Shown here: piece after piece, positions 7,414 through 8,753 of the stretch
How positions within the stretch are numbered: position 1 is the stretch's first letter
Layout: each line of letters starts with the position of its first letter
DNA from: Desulfovibrionaceae bacterium
Lineage (GTDB): Bacteria; Desulfobacterota; Desulfovibrionia; Desulfovibrionales; Desulfovibrionaceae
Assembly (NCBI GenBank): GCA_009783115.1
Contig: WRHT01000048.1
Location: forward strand, 1-8,753
DNA length: 8,753 nucleotides
Direction: 5' to 3'
Program-made: the position numbers and the translations under genes
Notes under the pieces: generated by a model
Seen by the model: the letters and a program-made list of their open reading frames with translations, nothing else
Told to the model about the DNA's origin: nothing
The model's database searches: none

Positions 7414-7431
7414 TCCCACTCCGGAGGCCAC

Positions 7432-8541
7432 ATGCCCGCCCGTAAAAAGTTAATCCCGCCCGTCCTGCTCCTTCTCCTGGTCCTGCCGGCCGTTCTGCCC
7501 CCGCTATCCGGCTGTGACGACGCCCCTCCGGCGGAGATGGTCAGCCTGGCCGCCTACCTGGACGGACAGGTGCGGACAGTAGCCGCGCCCTTTGCCGGTG
7601 AACTCATCTTTACGGCCAAGGTTGGGGAAAATGTGGCTTCCGGCGGGGAACTCCTGCGCGTCAACGCCCTGCGCCTGGTCTCCACCCTGGAAGAGACCCA
7701 AAAGAAGTATAGCGAACTTTACCACAACATGCCCGAAGGTCACCGCCGGCTGCTGGAGGCCTATGCGCGCCTGCTGGAAGAAGATCCGGAGGGAGGAGAA
7801 ACCCGCCGCCTTTTCCTGGAGGCGGAAAAAAATGAGGCGGCCTTGCGGCTGGACCTGGAAGAGGCAAGCGGACGGCAGGCCGCTGTGAGTTTGCGCGCGC
7901 GCCGCCTGGAAATAAAAAAGAACCGCTCCGCCCAGGAAAACCAGCGTCTTGCCGCCTTGAGAGCGGAAGAAACCTTGGGAGCGGAACGGCTCAAGGAGGC
8001 GCAAGAGCGGTACAGCCAGACCTCCCTCCTCCGGGCGGATTTGAAAAAACGCCTGGACAGGCAGGAGGCGATCCTCCGCGCCCTGAACAGCGCGCCGCCC
8101 CAGCTCCAGGAAAAACTGTCCGTAATGAACCAGTTGTCTCTACAGATCCTGGACCTGGAAAAAAACCTGGAACTTGCCGGAGTGGCCGCGCCGGAGGAAG
8201 GCCTGGTGATTTTCCGGTTGAAACGGGTAGGGGAGCGGATCAATGCCGGGGAAAACGCGCTTTGCTACCTGGCCGGAACGGGGAGTGAACTAAGCCTGAC
8301 AGCCCTTTTCGCCCCGGCCCTGGCCAAGGAGATCCGCTCCGGCAGCCCCTGCGTGGCGGAGATTGGCGGCCTCCGTCTGCCTGGCCTGGTCAGCGCCCCG
8401 CTGCCTTACGTCCGGCAAGGCCGGGATACGCCCGTGCCCTTCCGCGTCGTTCTGGATGCGGCCCGGCTGGAAGAGCTGGGCGGCCTGGACCCGGAGCTGG
8501 AAATACGGGTGCGAGTGGAAAATATCCGTAACAGCCGATAG
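7432..8541 (+). CDS. HlyD/AcrA-like periplasmic adaptor lipoprotein
   Basis: A 369-residue membrane-fusion-type protein. Signal: RKK, a Leu/Val-rich core, then perfect lipobox LSGC with Cys28, followed by Asp-Asp. Asp after the lipidated Cys is the Lol avoidance signal of enterobacteria, and E. coli AcrA also begins Cys-Asp-Asp, so inner-membrane anchoring is likely. The first biotinyl/lipoyl half is about 45-78 (VAAPFAGELIF, VGENVASGGELLRV). Then comes about 165 residues of Glu/Arg/Leu/Lys-rich helical coiled coil (about 82-248), probably a hairpin. The second lipoyl half is about 249-284 (GVAAPEEGLVIF, VGERINAGENALCYL), and a beta-barrel-like C-terminal part (286-369) ends the protein. Such adaptors link an inner-membrane ABC, RND or MFS pump to an outer-membrane channel. 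No pump or channel gene is visible, so the substrate is unknown. GGAGG lies four bases before ATG 7432. Confidence 0.85.
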   Translation: MPARKKLIPPVLLLLLVLPAVLPPLSGCDDAPPAEMVSLAAYLDGQVRTVAAPFAGELIFTAKVGENVASGGELLRVNALRLVSTLEETQKKYSELYHNMPEGHRRLLEAYARLLEEDPEGGETRRLFLEAEKNEAALRLDLEEASGRQAAVSLRARRLEIKKNRSAQENQRLAALRAEETLGAERLKEAQERYSQTSLLRADLKKRLDRQEAILRALNSAPPQLQEKLSVMNQLSLQILDLEKNLELAGVAAPEEGLVIFRLKRVGERINAGENALCYLAGTGSELSLTALFAPALAKEIRSGSPCVAEIGGLRLPGLVSAPLPYVRQGRDTPVPFRVVLDAARLEELGGLDPELEIRVRVENIRNSR

Positions 8542-8570
8542 ACGATCCTCCCCGGAACAGATACGGCAAC

Positions 8571-8600
8571 TTGACAAGGCCGCTTTTTGAGATGTATTCC
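8571..8600 (+). promoter_or_regulatory. Possible sigma-70 promoter
   Basis: A perfect TTGACA at 8571-8576 is followed by TGTATT after 16 bases or TATTCC after 18. Both -10 matches are poor (4 and 3 of 6). It sits in the 88-base gap after the adaptor gene and before the AGGAGG/ATG at 8621-8632, where a new transcription unit could begin. Confidence 0.3.
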
Positions 8601-8620
8601 CGCTGAACCACACGCGAATC

Positions 8621-8626
8621 AGGAGG
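8621..8626 (+). promoter_or_regulatory. Consensus Shine-Dalgarno sequence
   Basis: AGGAGG lies three bases before ATG 8630. The match is complete though the spacing is tight. It is the main reason to treat the following short frame as a possible gene. Confidence 0.5.
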
Positions 8627-8629
8627 CTC

Positions 8630-8753
8630 ATGCCTAACAAACATTCACGCCGCCGCATAGGATTAACCATTACATGCCAGGCCGGCCCGGAAGACGCGCA
8701 CCAGAAAAAAAACGCCCCCCATGTTTCTAAAAGGGGGGGGGACAAACCCACAA
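8630..8753 (+). CDS. Possible unidentified gene start, 3' end outside window
   Basis: From ATG 8630 the frame stays open for 41 codons to the window edge. It begins MPNKHSRRRIGLTITCQAGP and goes on with a Lys/Gly-rich, low-complexity stretch. I recognise no family and see no signal peptide or domain. For it: a consensus Shine-Dalgarno sequence, a possible TTGACA upstream, and an 88-base spacer after the adaptor gene. Against it: the peptide is strongly basic, codons 26-39 are dominated by A8, C6 and G9 homopolymers, and those same bases look like a minus-strand terminator. If real, the homopolymers near its 5' end could make it phase-variable; if not, it is a chance frame. Confidence 0.4.
   Translation, partial: MPNKHSRRRIGLTITCQAGPEDAHQKKNAPHVSKRGGDKPT
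8705..8741 (-). terminator. Possible intrinsic terminator for a minus-strand gene beyond the window
   Basis: Read on the minus strand, C9 (complement of 8733-8741), a 12-base loop and G6 (complement of 8715-8720) can form a stem of at least six G-C pairs. This is followed by CG and then T8 (complement of 8705-8712). That is the hairpin plus U-tract layout of a Rho-independent terminator. It would end a gene coming in from the right on the minus strand. Confidence 0.4.

Noticed and set aside
1..8753. tRNA or rRNA genes, CRISPR arrays, insertion sequences, prophage or defence genes
   Set aside because: No cloverleaf, regularly spaced repeats, transposase or phage-like product was seen; almost all of the window is covered by assigned genes.

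Overview
The window is GC-rich, densely coding DNA from a diderm (Gram-negative) bacterium that can live without oxygen. The grounds are an oxygen-sensitive class III ribonucleotide reductase with its activase, the two-gene (alpha2beta2) bacterial glycyl-tRNA synthetase, four predicted envelope lipoproteins, one of them FlgO-like, and a periplasmic adaptor protein. A deltaproteobacterial (Desulfovibrio-like) source fits the gene content and protein style, but this is inference: there is no rRNA or other phylogenetic marker to settle it.

Layout. (1) 2-2408, plus strand: the 3' part of nrdD, cut by the left window edge, followed by nrdG. Together they make and activate the anaerobic dNTP-synthesising enzyme. 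(2) 2424-3782, minus strand: a two-gene lipoprotein operon converging on nrdG. The first gene (3782 to 3144) encodes an unrecognised lipoprotein and the second (3134 to 2424) an FlgO-domain lipoprotein. They are 9 bases apart, and the stop codon of the first lies inside the ribosome binding site of the second. (3) 3783-3910: the divergent intergenic region, with an AT-rich dyad that could be an operator. (4) 3911-8541, plus strand: glyQ, glyS, a TPR lipoprotein and an HlyD/AcrA-like lipoprotein adaptor, 11 to 18 bases apart, each downstream gene with its own Shine-Dalgarno sequence, so probably one transcript. (5) 8542-8753: a spacer with a possible promoter, then a strong AGGAGG and ATG opening a reading frame that runs off the right edge through a cluster of A8, C6 and G9 homopolymers. 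The same cluster reads on the minus strand as an intrinsic terminator, so the two readings conflict.

Most of the window is recognisable housekeeping and envelope biology. I see no phage, transposon, CRISPR, tRNA, rRNA or defence system. The points worth a second look are the paired FlgO-type lipoprotein operon, the adaptor lipoprotein with no transporter visible beside it and an AcrA-like inner-membrane retention signal, the dyad between the divergent operons, and the homopolymer-rich right end.
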